DNA of 64,000 nucleotides from Lachnoclostridium sp. UBA903. Lineage in GTDB: Bacteria; Bacillota; Clostridia; Lachnospirales; Lachnospiraceae. Under the pieces are notes generated by a model that had not been told where the DNA came from, did not search any database, and saw only the letters and a program-made list of their open reading frames with translations. Below are positions 1 through 8,941 of this stretch, piece by piece. Location: NCBI GenBank assembly GCA_002294045.1, contig DBEP01000107.1, positions 65,187 to 129,186 on the forward strand, in the 5' to 3' direction. The position numbers and the translations under genes are program-made. Within the stretch, counting starts at the first letter, position 1, and each line of letters opens with the position of its first letter.

Positions 1-1
1 T

Positions 2-1108
2 CAATACAAGGGGTATCACAAATTTAAAGATTCCGCCGCAGGCTTCAAGAAAATATACGAGAATCTGGAGGCCATGGGCGCCGAGCTAAGGCTGAATACC
101 AGCCTTGCAAGCATTATAAAAGAAGATGGTACGGTAACCGGTATCACAGCAGCGAAAGAAGACGGCGGCACCCTTACGGTACACGCAAAATCAACGGTTA
201 TCTGTACCGGCGGTTTTGGAGCAAATACCGAAAAAGTCTCTGAAGTTATGAATGGAATTTATCTTAATACCCTGGGTATGCCAAACATGGGTGAAGGGCT
301 TGACGCTTTGGAACAGGCCGGAGCCATAAACTGGGATGCCACTGCTTTACTGCATGCCTGCCAGCTGGCAGAATCCGAAACCCTTACTGAGACTAACCAG
401 GATAACCGGGCCGGTTTTTCTTCCTCCAGCCTTACCCAAATGCTGATGTCACCGCTCTTATGGGTTGACGCTTCCGGAACACGTTTTGTAAATGAAGATG
501 TGGTATATGACACGGCCTATTGGGCAAATGCGGCCTATTCCGCCGGAGGCAGATATTATTTTATCATAGACAAAAAAACACTGGAAGATTATACAAAGGG
601 AACTGCCATGCTTATTTCCGAAGCAGGACCTGGTGCAAACCTGGAAGCAGCCGATTTTACTGCCCTTGCAGAAGAAGCTGTTAAGAGCGGCACCGCATTT
701 AAAGGCAGTACCCTTTCTGAACTGGCAGAAGCTGCCGGTATGGATGCAGACGAGTTAAAAACTACGGTGGAGCGGTACAACAAAATGGTTAAAAATAAAA
801 AGGATACCGATTATAATAAGAGTGCCGATTCTTTGAAATATACTGTGGAAACCGACGATTTTTACGCCTTTGATTGCCGTGCGGTAAATCTGGGCTCCAT
901 AGGCGGAGTTAAGGTAAATGAAAAACTGGAAGTAATTGATAATGATTATAAGCAAATCCCCGGCCTATATACTGCAGGTACTAATGCCGGAGGCTATTAT
1001 GAAGGCAGCGGATATCCGCCGTACGAAGGTCTTGCCTGCGGTTTCGCATGGACTTCAGGACGTATCGCCGGAGAAAATGCAGCCAAATATGCAGCCGAAA
1101 AAGAATAA
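2..1108 (+). CDS. FAD-dependent fumarate reductase/flavocytochrome c-type flavoprotein, 3' part
   Basis: The frame is open from base 2, so the true start lies left of the window; only the C-terminal ~368 residues are present. The end of the protein carries the hallmark of the fumarate reductase/succinate dehydrogenase flavoprotein family: a substrate-capping middle region, then LYTAGTNAGGYYEG and YEGLACGFAWTSGRIAGE, which closes the FAD-binding fold. Family members reduce fumarate, urocanate or related enoates, often with a covalent FMN on an N-terminal domain not visible here. The substrate cannot be told. A strong hairpin follows the stop codon. Confidence 0.8.
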   Translation, partial: QYKGYHKFKDSAAGFKKIYENLEAMGAELRLNTSLASIIKEDGTVTGITAAKEDGGTLTVHAKSTVICTGGFGANTEKVSEVMNGIYLNTLGMPNMGEGLDALEQAGAINWDATALLHACQLAESETLTETNQDNRAGFSSSSLTQMLMSPLLWVDASGTRFVNEDVVYDTAYWANAAYSAGGRYYFIIDKKTLEDYTKGTAMLISEAGPGANLEAADFTALAEEAVKSGTAFKGSTLSELAEAAGMDADELKTTVERYNKMVKNKKDTDYNKSADSLKYTVETDDFYAFDCRAVNLGSIGGVKVNEKLEVIDNDYKQIPGLYTAGTNAGGYYEGSGYPPYEGLACGFAWTSGRIAGENAAKYAAEKE

Positions 1109-1125
1109 TAACGCTCCTGCAAAAC

Positions 1126-1160
1126 CAGGTGTACCGGCCGTTCAACGGCCGGTACACCTG
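1126..1160 (+). terminator. Intrinsic terminator after the flavoprotein gene
   Basis: A perfect 15-bp inverted repeat (CAGGTGTACCGGCCG and its complement) flanks a 5-base loop and is followed by ACTTTTTGG. It sits between two convergent genes and may also stop minus-strand transcription of putP. Confidence 0.85.
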
Positions 1161-1199
1161 ACTTTTTGGCACACCCGTTTTATGAGATTGATGCAACAT

Positions 1200-2756
1200 T
1201 TAATCCCGATATGCCTTCGCCATATCGTACTCATTCCGTATTTCTTCCGACGGTTCCTTTGTCATAAGGGATACTGCGACGATGGCCAACGCAGAAAGGA
1301 CAAAGGCGGGAAGAAGCTCATATATCCCAAAAACGCCGCCGATGGGTTTCAGAAAAAGCTTCCAGACAAATACCATAATACCGCCCGTCAGTAAACCGGC
1401 TATTGCTCCCTCTCTTGTGGTCCTCTTCCAGAAAAGGGAGAACAGCATAATCGGTCCGAATGTAGCTCCAAATCCGGCCCAGGCAAAGGATACAATTGTA
1501 AAGATGATGCTGTTTTCATCAAGTGCGATAAGAGACCCTATAACGGCTATCAAAAGTAAAATAATGCGGGACACTCTCATTACCTCCTGATCCGTTGCGG
1601 ATTTCTTAAAAATTCCCTGGTATATATTTTTGGAGAAAGCGGAAGCCGCGATTAAAAGATAGGAATCGGAAGAACTGATGGTCGCCGCCAGAATTCCTGC
1701 CATTACAAGCCCCGCCAATACGGAAGGCAGAAGGCTCGTGGCCATAGTTATAAATATATTTTCCGCATCACTTTTTGTCAATAATACATCCGGAAAAATG
1801 GACCTGCCGATTAAGCCGATTGCAACTGCCGATAGCAGTGACAAAAAGCACCATATGACTGCAATTTTTCTGGACAGGTTAAGCTCCGAGTGTTTCCGGA
1901 TAGCCATAAATCTTAAAAGCACCTGCGGAACGCCAAAATAACCAAGCCCCCAGGAAAGAGTTGATATAATCGTTAAAAATCCGTATGTACCTGCTTCCTT
2001 AAACAAAGGGGAGCCGCTTTCCGATATTTTCTGGACCCCGTCCGCCACATCCGGTACTGCGATTCCGAAAAAGGTCAGAAAGCCCGGTATATCTTTGATA
2101 TTGTCCAGTACGGCAGACAAGCCGCCGGCATAAATTATGGATGTGGCAAAAATTAAAATAAGTGCCAAAAGCATTACGATACCCTGCATGAAATCCGAAA
2201 CGCTTTCCGCTAAAAATCCGCCTAATAAAGTATATATAACAACAAAAACAGCCCCTGCCAGCATCATGTACTGATAAGGGAATCCAAACAGGGTGCTGAA
2301 TAATTTACCTACCGTAACAAAACAGCTTGCCGCATAAACCGTGAAAAAGACAAGTATGAATAAAGCGGCAATTGTCATAATAGCCTTATTCTTTTCTTTA
2401 TAGCGGTTGCTGAAAAAATCAGGTATTGTTATGGAATTTCCTGCGACGATGGAGTAACTATGAAGTCTCTTCGCAACAATCAGCCAGTTAATATAAGTAC
2501 CGGCAAACAGACCGATGGCTGTCCAGGCCGCATCGCTTAACCCGAACCAATACGCCACTCCCGGCAGTCCCATCAGAAGCCAGCCGCTCATGTCGGACGC
2601 TTCCGCACTCATGGCAGTAACCCATGGACCCAAAGTTCTTCCGCCGATAAAATAATTTTCCGAGCTTTCATTGGCCCTTTTCGCATAATACACACCGATT
2701 CCGATTACAAAAGCCATATAGCAGCTCATGGTCAGAAATATCTCAAGTTTATTCAT
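1200..2756 (-). CDS. putP: Sodium/proline symporter PutP
   Basis: The 518-residue length is normal for PutP of the sodium:solute symporter family, which imports proline with sodium across the cytoplasmic membrane. The N-terminus shows an NYFIGGRTLGPWVTAMSAEASDMSGWLLMGLPG stretch (residues about 35-66), the sodium- and substrate-binding core of PutP. About twelve hydrophobic segments follow. The start has GGAGGA 11 bases upstream. It is transcribed alone, convergent with the flavoprotein gene. A closely related SSS carrier cannot be excluded, but the N-terminal signature favours proline. Confidence 0.9.
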   Translation of the reverse strand: MNKLEIFLTMSCYMAFVIGIGVYYAKRANESSENYFIGGRTLGPWVTAMSAEASDMSGWLLMGLPGVAYWFGLSDAAWTAIGLFAGTYINWLIVAKRLHSYSIVAGNSITIPDFFSNRYKEKNKAIMTIAALFILVFFTVYAASCFVTVGKLFSTLFGFPYQYMMLAGAVFVVIYTLLGGFLAESVSDFMQGIVMLLALILIFATSIIYAGGLSAVLDNIKDIPGFLTFFGIAVPDVADGVQKISESGSPLFKEAGTYGFLTIISTLSWGLGYFGVPQVLLRFMAIRKHSELNLSRKIAVIWCFLSLLSAVAIGLIGRSIFPDVLLTKSDAENIFITMATSLLPSVLAGLVMAGILAATISSSDSYLLIAASAFSKNIYQGIFKKSATDQEVMRVSRIILLLIAVIGSLIALDENSIIFTIVSFAWAGFGATFGPIMLFSLFWKRTTREGAIAGLLTGGIMVFVWKLFLKPIGGVFGIYELLPAFVLSALAIVAVSLMTKEPSEEIRNEYDMAKAYRD

Positions 2757-2953
2757 TCTAAATAAATCCTCCGTACTATTTATACATTTCTTGCATTCAC
2801 CTATTTTTTCGATGATTTTTCAAACACACTCTAGGCCTTTGCTAAACCTATTATATAATTTTTATGAATATAAATCCATCCTTTTTTATGTTTTATACAT
2901 ATTTCTCATAATTAACCGTGGAAAAATACGGAATTTCCTCCCCAAAAAACAGA

Positions 2954-3062
2954 GGCCGCTGCAAACTTCAAATATAACTTACGTAAGCGTCGTGGAACAA
3001 AATTCCAGGAATAGAATCCTGCTCCGGACACAAGTACAGTTAATTTACTTTTTGCAACGGCC
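2954..3062 (-). other. Structured element, likely a long terminator stem, in the gap upstream of putP
   Basis: TTTGCAACGGCC (3051-3062) and GGCCGCTGCAAA (2954-2965) form a 12-bp inverted repeat with one mismatch. They enclose about 85 bases holding two small dyads (GGAACAAAATTCC and GGAATAGAATCC). On the minus strand the outer stem is followed by TCTGTTTTTTGG, so it could end the transcript of the 48-residue gene upstream. A small structured RNA is an alternative. I saw no other gene in 2757-3113. Confidence 0.35.
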
Positions 3063-3113
3063 CCGCCAGCTCTGCCGCTTCAGTGGAAGAATTATTTTTC
3101 CTCCATCGAGCCG

Positions 3114-3260
3114 TTATCGCTTCTGGTTTATGGGTCCGATACCTTCTTCTGCAACATTATGGGTCTGATTCTGGTTTTCCACTTTAACCTTATTCGTAAT
3201 GCTGTTGAATTTATCCTTTTCTTTTTTTTGCTGCTGTTTCTCTTCTTGTGATTTATCCAT
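3114..3260 (-). CDS. Small charged protein of unknown function (48 aa)
   Basis: ATG at 3260 is preceded by AGAGGTGA at good spacing. The product is 48 residues, very rich in Lys, Gln and Glu at its N-terminus (residues 2-17) and ends HNVAEEGIGPINQKR. It has no hydrophobic segment and no cysteine. The composition and length resemble small clostridial stationary-phase or spore-associated proteins, but no family can be named. It is transcribed with the same polarity as cutC and putP; a 65-base gap separates it from cutC upstream. Confidence 0.6.
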   Translation of the reverse strand: MDKSQEEKQQQKKEKDKFNSITNKVKVENQNQTHNVAEEGIGPINQKR

Positions 3261-3325
3261 ATATTTTCACCTCTGTCATAGTTTCCGTAAAAGTAACATA
3301 AATATACAGAATATCTAATACCTCT

Positions 3326-4072
3326 TTATAAGCTTTCCAAAACCTTTCTGGCCTCCCGGATCTTTACTTCATCGGTTTTCAGGATTTTATACTCGTCAAA
3401 AGCAGGAAGCCCCATGCCGATACCTTCTTTCCGGAATTTCATGGCACTGTCTACACTCACCTTTCCTGACATATGGTATGCCTTCGCACCTGTAACAGGA
3501 GCGATTTGCCTGATAACCGATGCGTCCACTCCTCCGCCGACTAAAATTTCAATTACTCCGCGGCTCAATTCCACCATTTCTTTAATTAAACTGCTGCCTG
3601 CCGTGCAGGTATTTTTCTGGCCTGAGGTTAAAATCGAACGAATACCTAATTCTTTGGCCTGCTCCAGGGCTTCATAAGGATTAATACATACGTCAAATGC
3701 TCTATGCAGAGTTACTTCCATATTACCGGACAATCCTATTAAAATTTCCATCTGCTCCATATTCAGGGTGCCGTCCGGCCTTAAAATTCCTATAACAACG
3801 CCGTCCGCTCCTAATTCGTTAAACATCCTGATTTCTTCCCTGATTATGTTAAATTCATATTCCGAATAACAAAAATCACCAAACCGGGGACGAATCAATA
3901 CATTGATTTTAATACCTGTATATTTTCGGATTTCTTTCAGCAGCCACTGACTTGGTGTTGTGCCTCCCAGAATCAGGTTACTGCAAAGTTCCAATCTGCT
4001 TGCTCCTCCTCTGCTGGCACTAAGGGCGGATTCAACCGAATCTACGCAGACTTCCAGAGTATAATTAAACAT
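3326..4072 (-). CDS. cutC: CutC family protein (copper homeostasis-type TIM barrel)
   Basis: The 248-residue length is typical of CutC. Visible signatures are LEVCVDSVESALSASRGGASRLELCSNL at the N-terminus (residues about 6-33), the IRPRFGDFCYSE segment near residue 60 and VEILVGGGVDAS near residue 180, matching the CutC TIM-barrel fold. CutC was linked to copper tolerance in E. coli, but the biochemical role is not settled. AAAGGAG lies 8 bases before the ATG, and a sigma-A-like promoter is visible upstream. Confidence 0.9.
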   Translation of the reverse strand: MFNYTLEVCVDSVESALSASRGGASRLELCSNLILGGTTPSQWLLKEIRKYTGIKINVLIRPRFGDFCYSEYEFNIIREEIRMFNELGADGVVIGILRPDGTLNMEQMEILIGLSGNMEVTLHRAFDVCINPYEALEQAKELGIRSILTSGQKNTCTAGSSLIKEMVELSRGVIEILVGGGVDASVIRQIAPVTGAKAYHMSGKVSVDSAMKFRKEGIGMGLPAFDEYKILKTDEVKIREARKVLESL

Positions 4073-4117
4073 ACTTATTTCTCCTTTTGATAATATGCCG
4101 GTTTCAATTGCAATTTT

Positions 4118-4146
4118 ATTCTATCCGATTTCCGTCCTATTATCAA
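4118..4146 (-). promoter_or_regulatory. Candidate sigma-A promoter of cutC
   Basis: On the minus strand TTGATA (4146-4141) and TAGAAT (4123-4118) are separated by exactly 17 bases, about 45 bases ahead of the cutC start codon. The rest of the 4073-4340 gap holds no recognisable gene. Confidence 0.45.
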
Positions 4147-4340
4147 TCGTTATCAATTGTTTTTATAAGTATCTGCCGTATCAAGGATACCCATATAATA
4201 TCTGTAGAATCTTGGCATACAAGATGGAATTTATGCATATTTTTATCTATATCATACTTTATCAAAATTCTTTAAAAAATTAAGCATTTGGAAAAATTTT
4301 TAAAATAAAAATGAAGAAATTTAGGACTGTGGGTGTCAAA

Positions 4341-5366
4341 ATGAATAAGGTTCTGAAAACAATATCTGGTTTAATCCTATTTTTCATAGTGTTCTGTCTT
4401 GTTATCTATAATCAAATCATTTCTTCTGTAAAAAATCAGACTTCCGAACCGGAGGCTATAGCAATAACAGAGACAGCTTCTGAGGATAGCGAATATACCA
4501 TTGGCTGGTCAGTCTATAATAATACTTTTGAATTCTTTCATACTATGCAGGAAGGCGTTCTTGACAGGGCTGCAGAACTGGGAATTCATGTAATTGCGCA
4601 TGATCAAAAAAGCAGTATTGTTGAAATGATAACCGGAGTTACCGATTTAATTGAGCAGGGAATCGATATTTTAATCATTTCTCCTTATAATCCAAATGCT
4701 ATGCGCGTAATCATTGGGCTGACAGAGGATGCACATATTCCGGTCGTAGTGGTAGATATCGGCACCGGCGGCACTGATGTGGAAGCATTTATTATAACAG
4801 ATTCCTTTGCGGGCGGATCGTTGGCAGGCGAATATGCCTTGGAACTAATCCGGAGACACTCCATAACAAGTACCAATGTTGCTATACTAAAGGTGGAAGA
4901 AACGGCAGCTCATGCAAGACGCCGCGGAGAAGCCTTTAAAGATATCATGACACAAGACGGTTATACCGTAGTTGCCGAAATAACGGCAAATTCGGACCAG
5001 ACTCAGAGCTATGAAGCAACGAGAGAAATTTTAGCTTCCTATGCCGATGATTTAGCTGTTATATTTGCTGAAAATGACAGAATGGCTTTAGGTGCGGCAC
5101 AGGCAGTTGAGGAGGCAGGCAAAAGGGGGCAAATTATGGTCATAGGATTTGACGGCGACCCTGCTGCCATTACCGCTATACAGGAGGGACTGATGCAGGG
5201 AACCATTGCCCAGCAGCCCTATGAGATGGGTGCCCTGGGTGTGGATGTGGCATACACAATATTGACGGGCGGCAGGGTAATTTATGATGATGTGGAATCC
5301 AAAGAATTATATGTGGAGATATATTTAATTGACGAAACGGGCCAACCCAGGAGACATATGCAGTGA
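4341..5366 (+). CDS. Membrane-anchored periplasmic sugar-binding domain protein (PBP type 1)
   Basis: The N-terminus has a single hydrophobic segment (ISGLILFFIVFCLVIYN), without a lipobox, so the protein is probably anchored outside the membrane. The remaining ~290 residues fit the ribose/galactose-type binding fold: GWSVYNNTFEFFHTMQEGV, the ILIISPYNPNAM turn, VVVDIGTGG, and VIFAENDRMALGAAQAVEEAG with GFDGDPAA. No permease or ATPase gene is adjacent, so it may act as a sensor component rather than with a transporter. An in-frame ATG at 4311 exists but lacks a ribosome binding site; the ATG at 4341 has GTGGGTG upstream. Confidence 0.75.
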   Translation: MNKVLKTISGLILFFIVFCLVIYNQIISSVKNQTSEPEAIAITETASEDSEYTIGWSVYNNTFEFFHTMQEGVLDRAAELGIHVIAHDQKSSIVEMITGVTDLIEQGIDILIISPYNPNAMRVIIGLTEDAHIPVVVVDIGTGGTDVEAFIITDSFAGGSLAGEYALELIRRHSITSTNVAILKVEETAAHARRRGEAFKDIMTQDGYTVVAEITANSDQTQSYEATREILASYADDLAVIFAENDRMALGAAQAVEEAGKRGQIMVIGFDGDPAAITAIQEGLMQGTIAQQPYEMGALGVDVAYTILTGGRVIYDDVESKELYVEIYLIDETGQPRRHMQ

Positions 5367-5391
5367 TATGTATATTATTCCGGGCTTGGGA

Positions 5392-5422
5392 AGGCTGACA
5401 AAAGGTCCTTTTTAGGCAGCCT
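5392..5422. terminator. Possible bidirectional hairpin between convergent genes
   Basis: AGGCTG and CAGCCT bracket the palindrome AAAAGGTCCTTTT between the stops of the binding-protein gene and the GrpB gene. No clear external U-run follows, so termination is only plausible. Confidence 0.3.
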
Positions 5423-5448
5423 CGGTCAACATATATTGCCAAAAAAGC

Positions 5449-6036
5449 TTAGTCAGCCAGCCTGTATCTGTCTGTAATTTCCTTTCTGGCCAGTTCGGTG
5501 TACTTCTTTATGAATTTCGATTTGGCATAGGTATATCCGTCTCTGTCATGGGTATATTTTTCCATCAGTTCCCTTTTTAGTCTTCCGTATTCATCGGCAG
5601 CCTCCGTATGAGCAATCAGGTAATCCCTGAAATATAATTCGTCCCAGTCACCGCCGTACCGCACATGTATATGATAAACCTGTCCTTCAAAGCCGTGCGG
5701 AGTATAGCCTTTCATAAACATCATATGGGGCGGATGATCTTCAGGCTGTTCGCTGTACAGATAGCCGGCAGAGCAGATGGAGGCTTTCAATTGTTCAAGG
5801 TCCGTGTCCTGTACAATTTCAAGCAGAATATCAATGGTAGGCTTGGCAACCAGACCGGGCACCGATGTACTGCCGTAATGGCTCATCCTGACAATATTCT
5901 CTTTTCCGGCGGCCTGTTTTAGAATATTTTTTTCGGACAGATACTTTTCTTTCCATATGGACTGATGCTCACTTAAAATAATGGGGAATAGCTGCCATAG
6001 TTCTTCATTTGTCATTTCATGCAGGGATTTTTTCAT
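5449..6036 (-). CDS. GrpB family protein (UPF0157, nucleotidyltransferase fold)
   Basis: At 195 residues it matches the GrpB family. The signature HYGSTSVPGLVAKPTIDILLEI (residues about 53-74) contains the GS motif and the Asp of the nucleotidyltransferase-like fold, followed by HIHVRYGGDWDELYFRDYLIAH near residue 125, typical of this family. The cellular function of GrpB proteins is not known. AAAGGA precedes the ATG. It lies in the same orientation as the glycoside hydrolase gene upstream, 71 bases away. Confidence 0.85.
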   Translation of the reverse strand: MKKSLHEMTNEELWQLFPIILSEHQSIWKEKYLSEKNILKQAAGKENIVRMSHYGSTSVPGLVAKPTIDILLEIVQDTDLEQLKASICSAGYLYSEQPEDHPPHMMFMKGYTPHGFEGQVYHIHVRYGGDWDELYFRDYLIAHTEAADEYGRLKRELMEKYTHDRDGYTYAKSKFIKKYTELARKEITDRYRLAD

Positions 6037-6107
6037 ATTAATTCCTTTCTTAACCCCGAAAGGTTTATCCTGTTAATACTCAGTTTAAAAGGTCCTGCCC
6101 GGCTTTG

Positions 6108-8798
6108 TCAATAATTATATAATCTGACTTCTCCGGTAATTCCGGATAATGCCGCCGGTTCGGTTACTTGTCCGAACATATTAGGTATATTGGCCATCTC
6201 CCGTTCCAGGGTTGTAGCAACTTCTATTGCAATCCGGTTTTCTCCTGATTTTACCGCTTCTGTCACGTCGTATAAATAGGGCGGAGCAATCTGAATGCCA
6301 AGGGTTTTTCCATTGATAAATACTTCCAAGCCTTCCTGTGCATCTGTAATTTCAAGTATAATTTTCTTATGAGCAGATACCCTAAACCGGTTCTCATAGC
6401 GAACAAAACCTGAAAATTCCGGTTCTTCTTCCGCTAATTTATCCGGTAAGGAAATGACTTTTGCATCCTTAAAATTGGGATAATCGATGCTTCTGCAGAT
6501 ACTCCGTTTCCAAACTTCCATGAAATCAATCTCATTTCCTTGAATTCTTACAACCGGTTTTATGAACTCCGTAACTTCTCCTGAAACATTTATGGTCCCA
6601 TCAAATACCGCAATAAAACTTTTTAACGGATCAATTTCAACTCTTAATGCCATTCCATCATACCCGGCTTCTTCCAGGCAGTTATCCCAGGCATTATAAA
6701 TATAACAGATTCTGTTATCATTTATTATAATCCGGCCCTGATAGCATTCCGCTCCCTCATTCACAAAAAGATAAACGGCACAACCGTCTTTATGCTCATA
6801 ATGATAATAACGTATTCTGTTATCTGCCGGCATTATGGTAATATCTGCCGATTTCTTTTCCGCTAGAACAGGGACAATCTCTTCTAATTTCACAAGCCTG
6901 CATTTTTTCATATCTTGAACCAGGTTTACGGTTTCGGAAGAACCTGCCGTATTGCAAATGCCTTCCGGACAGGTGTCCACAAACAGCACCGGAATTCCTG
7001 CCTGTCTCATTTTACCCGCATATTCCGCAAATGCTTCGGTTACATACTGCATGGCCGGTACAACCACTGCTTTATATTCCTGTGTATTGATTTTCAGCAT
7101 ATCTTTGTCTATCCTTGTCCTGTATCCGCCAGGATTTGCAAAAACATCCTGGGGAATATAATCGTAATCGATTTGTGCATCGGCAAGCACATGACCTACT
7201 CTATGGGAAAACATACATCTTCCGGTCCATTCTCCCTCACCGTGATAAAGAACCGCAACCGGAGCCACATGTCTTCCGTCACTGATTAATTCACAAACTC
7301 TATTTGTGTAATTCATTAATTCACCAATATGACGGTGCTGCGGATTATTACCATTTGCATAGAAATGGGGCGGGCAGTCCGGGTCCGGAAATTCTTTCGC
7401 GCTAAAAGCATGTGGTACATAGTGATTAATACCGCGCACCATAAAATGATCCACCAGATATTTTTCCAGGCGTATCCCTTCCGACCATCCGTACGCGCCA
7501 AAAATTTCACACATAGAATCTCCGTTCTTCAATGGTTCTATGGCTGCCGCAGAACTTCCCAGTTTACCAAGCATGTAATGATAAAATTCTCCTATTCTGG
7601 AGGCAAATGGCCCGTTATTATAATTCAGTTCTTCTCCCTGGGGCAGAACCTGACCTCCGATATCATCGATGCCGGCCATATCCTGTCCCGCAAGACCGCG
7701 GTAATAATGGCCTAAAGAGGAGCCGGTTCTTGCATGCTGATTATTATCCTCAATCAAATGACCAATGTATTTTACGCCATGTGCCCTGCACCAGTCCCCA
7801 AGCTGTCTGGAAAAGTCCTTTTCTGCCAAACCGGTAACGGCATCCATATATGTATAACGCACTTTTGCCTTTTCATCTGCATCAGCATTTTCTTCCCATA
7901 ATAAAGCCAGTTTTGTTATAAAACCCTTACCTAATGAATGACGTAAACATTCTTCCAATTCCGCACTCCACGGAAAATCCGTATTCGTACCAAACAGGAT
8001 TTCCGGTTCGTATAAATGTCCGTTGCCAAGTTCCGGTTCATCGGAAAAGAATCCTGCAATGGTTTTACCGAAATCGTCTTTATAACGGGCATAGTGGGGC
8101 TCATAAACCGCATCAATCAACACTTTGCAGGAGGCCTTATCCATCATATTAATATAACTCCGGTGATACCCCATATTACGGGATAAATGCAGGGCATAAA
8201 CGCTCCAGCTTCCCTGCGGTACCCTCCAGTTCAGCTCATCATTTTCTATCTGCGGCATGAGATTTATATGAAAAGTATCCTTAAAAAATCCATTCAAGCC
8301 TTTATCTATACGGACTGCAAATAAGCCCAATAATCTGTCGTCAGCAAATGTACGCGGACTCTTTTCTCCAATCATTATCTCTATCCGGGACGGTTTGAAT
8401 TTATCCGGATGAAGAAGTTCTTCTTTTACAATATGAAGCTCCCGCTTTCCGGAACAATCATAAATCCTGCAGCAGATACTCTGCCTGCATCTTTCATCCG
8501 GCTGGTTTGCCATAGCCCCGTTAGCATATCCCGTTGGAAAATGGCTGTCATCCAAAATCCAGACCTTCATATTTCTTTTTCTCGCCTCATCCAATATAAC
8601 ATCCATATCCTCCCACCACTTAGGACCGCAGAAATCCGGATGAGGCCGGCTTTCTATGCAGACAGCCTTCATATTACTTTCATCAATCACTTTCATATAT
8701 TCACGTAAAGTTGCCTCATTTTCCCCATGCAGCCATAAAAAAGGAAAAATATAATTTCCGCCCTGATTTTTTAATAATCTGCCAATTTTATAATTCAT
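6108..8798 (-). CDS. GH106-like glycoside hydrolase (alpha-L-rhamnosidase-related)
   Basis: The product is 896 residues with no signal peptide, so it probably acts on imported oligosaccharides. The N-terminal half looks like the large barrel of GH106-type rhamnosidases: WWEDMDVILDEARKRNMKVWILDDSHFPTGYANG early on, then KTIAGFFSDEPELGNG and HGVKYIGHLIEDNNQH. The last ~110 residues resemble a GH2-type sugar-binding jelly roll (GLEVFINGKTLG, YLYDVTEAVKSGENRIAIEV). I chose the ATG at 8798 because AGGAGGAGG lies 6 bases upstream; an ATG 11 codons earlier lacks one. It is divergent from an AraC regulator that probably controls it. Exact substrate is unproven. Confidence 0.7.
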   Translation of the reverse strand: MNYKIGRLLKNQGGNYIFPFLWLHGENEATLREYMKVIDESNMKAVCIESRPHPDFCGPKWWEDMDVILDEARKRNMKVWILDDSHFPTGYANGAMANQPDERCRQSICCRIYDCSGKRELHIVKEELLHPDKFKPSRIEIMIGEKSPRTFADDRLLGLFAVRIDKGLNGFFKDTFHINLMPQIENDELNWRVPQGSWSVYALHLSRNMGYHRSYINMMDKASCKVLIDAVYEPHYARYKDDFGKTIAGFFSDEPELGNGHLYEPEILFGTNTDFPWSAELEECLRHSLGKGFITKLALLWEENADADEKAKVRYTYMDAVTGLAEKDFSRQLGDWCRAHGVKYIGHLIEDNNQHARTGSSLGHYYRGLAGQDMAGIDDIGGQVLPQGEELNYNNGPFASRIGEFYHYMLGKLGSSAAAIEPLKNGDSMCEIFGAYGWSEGIRLEKYLVDHFMVRGINHYVPHAFSAKEFPDPDCPPHFYANGNNPQHRHIGELMNYTNRVCELISDGRHVAPVAVLYHGEGEWTGRCMFSHRVGHVLADAQIDYDYIPQDVFANPGGYRTRIDKDMLKINTQEYKAVVVPAMQYVTEAFAEYAGKMRQAGIPVLFVDTCPEGICNTAGSSETVNLVQDMKKCRLVKLEEIVPVLAEKKSADITIMPADNRIRYYHYEHKDGCAVYLFVNEGAECYQGRIIINDNRICYIYNAWDNCLEEAGYDGMALRVEIDPLKSFIAVFDGTINVSGEVTEFIKPVVRIQGNEIDFMEVWKRSICRSIDYPNFKDAKVISLPDKLAEEEPEFSGFVRYENRFRVSAHKKIILEITDAQEGLEVFINGKTLGIQIAPPYLYDVTEAVKSGENRIAIEVATTLEREMANIPNMFGQVTEPAALSGITGEVRLYNY

Positions 8799-8941
8799 CC
8801 TGTACCTCCTCCTGGTATTTAAAAAATACAAATATTATCTTGCTCTTGTAAATCTATATTAAAGCGTTATAATAAAAATGTAATCATTTTATTTTGCCAT
8901 ATTATCATATAATCTTGCCCTGTGCTGACGAGGTTTTAATC

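Noticed and set aside
936..1394. 152-codon plus-strand frame across the flavoprotein end and putP
   Set aside because: Crosses a strong terminator and is antisense to putP.
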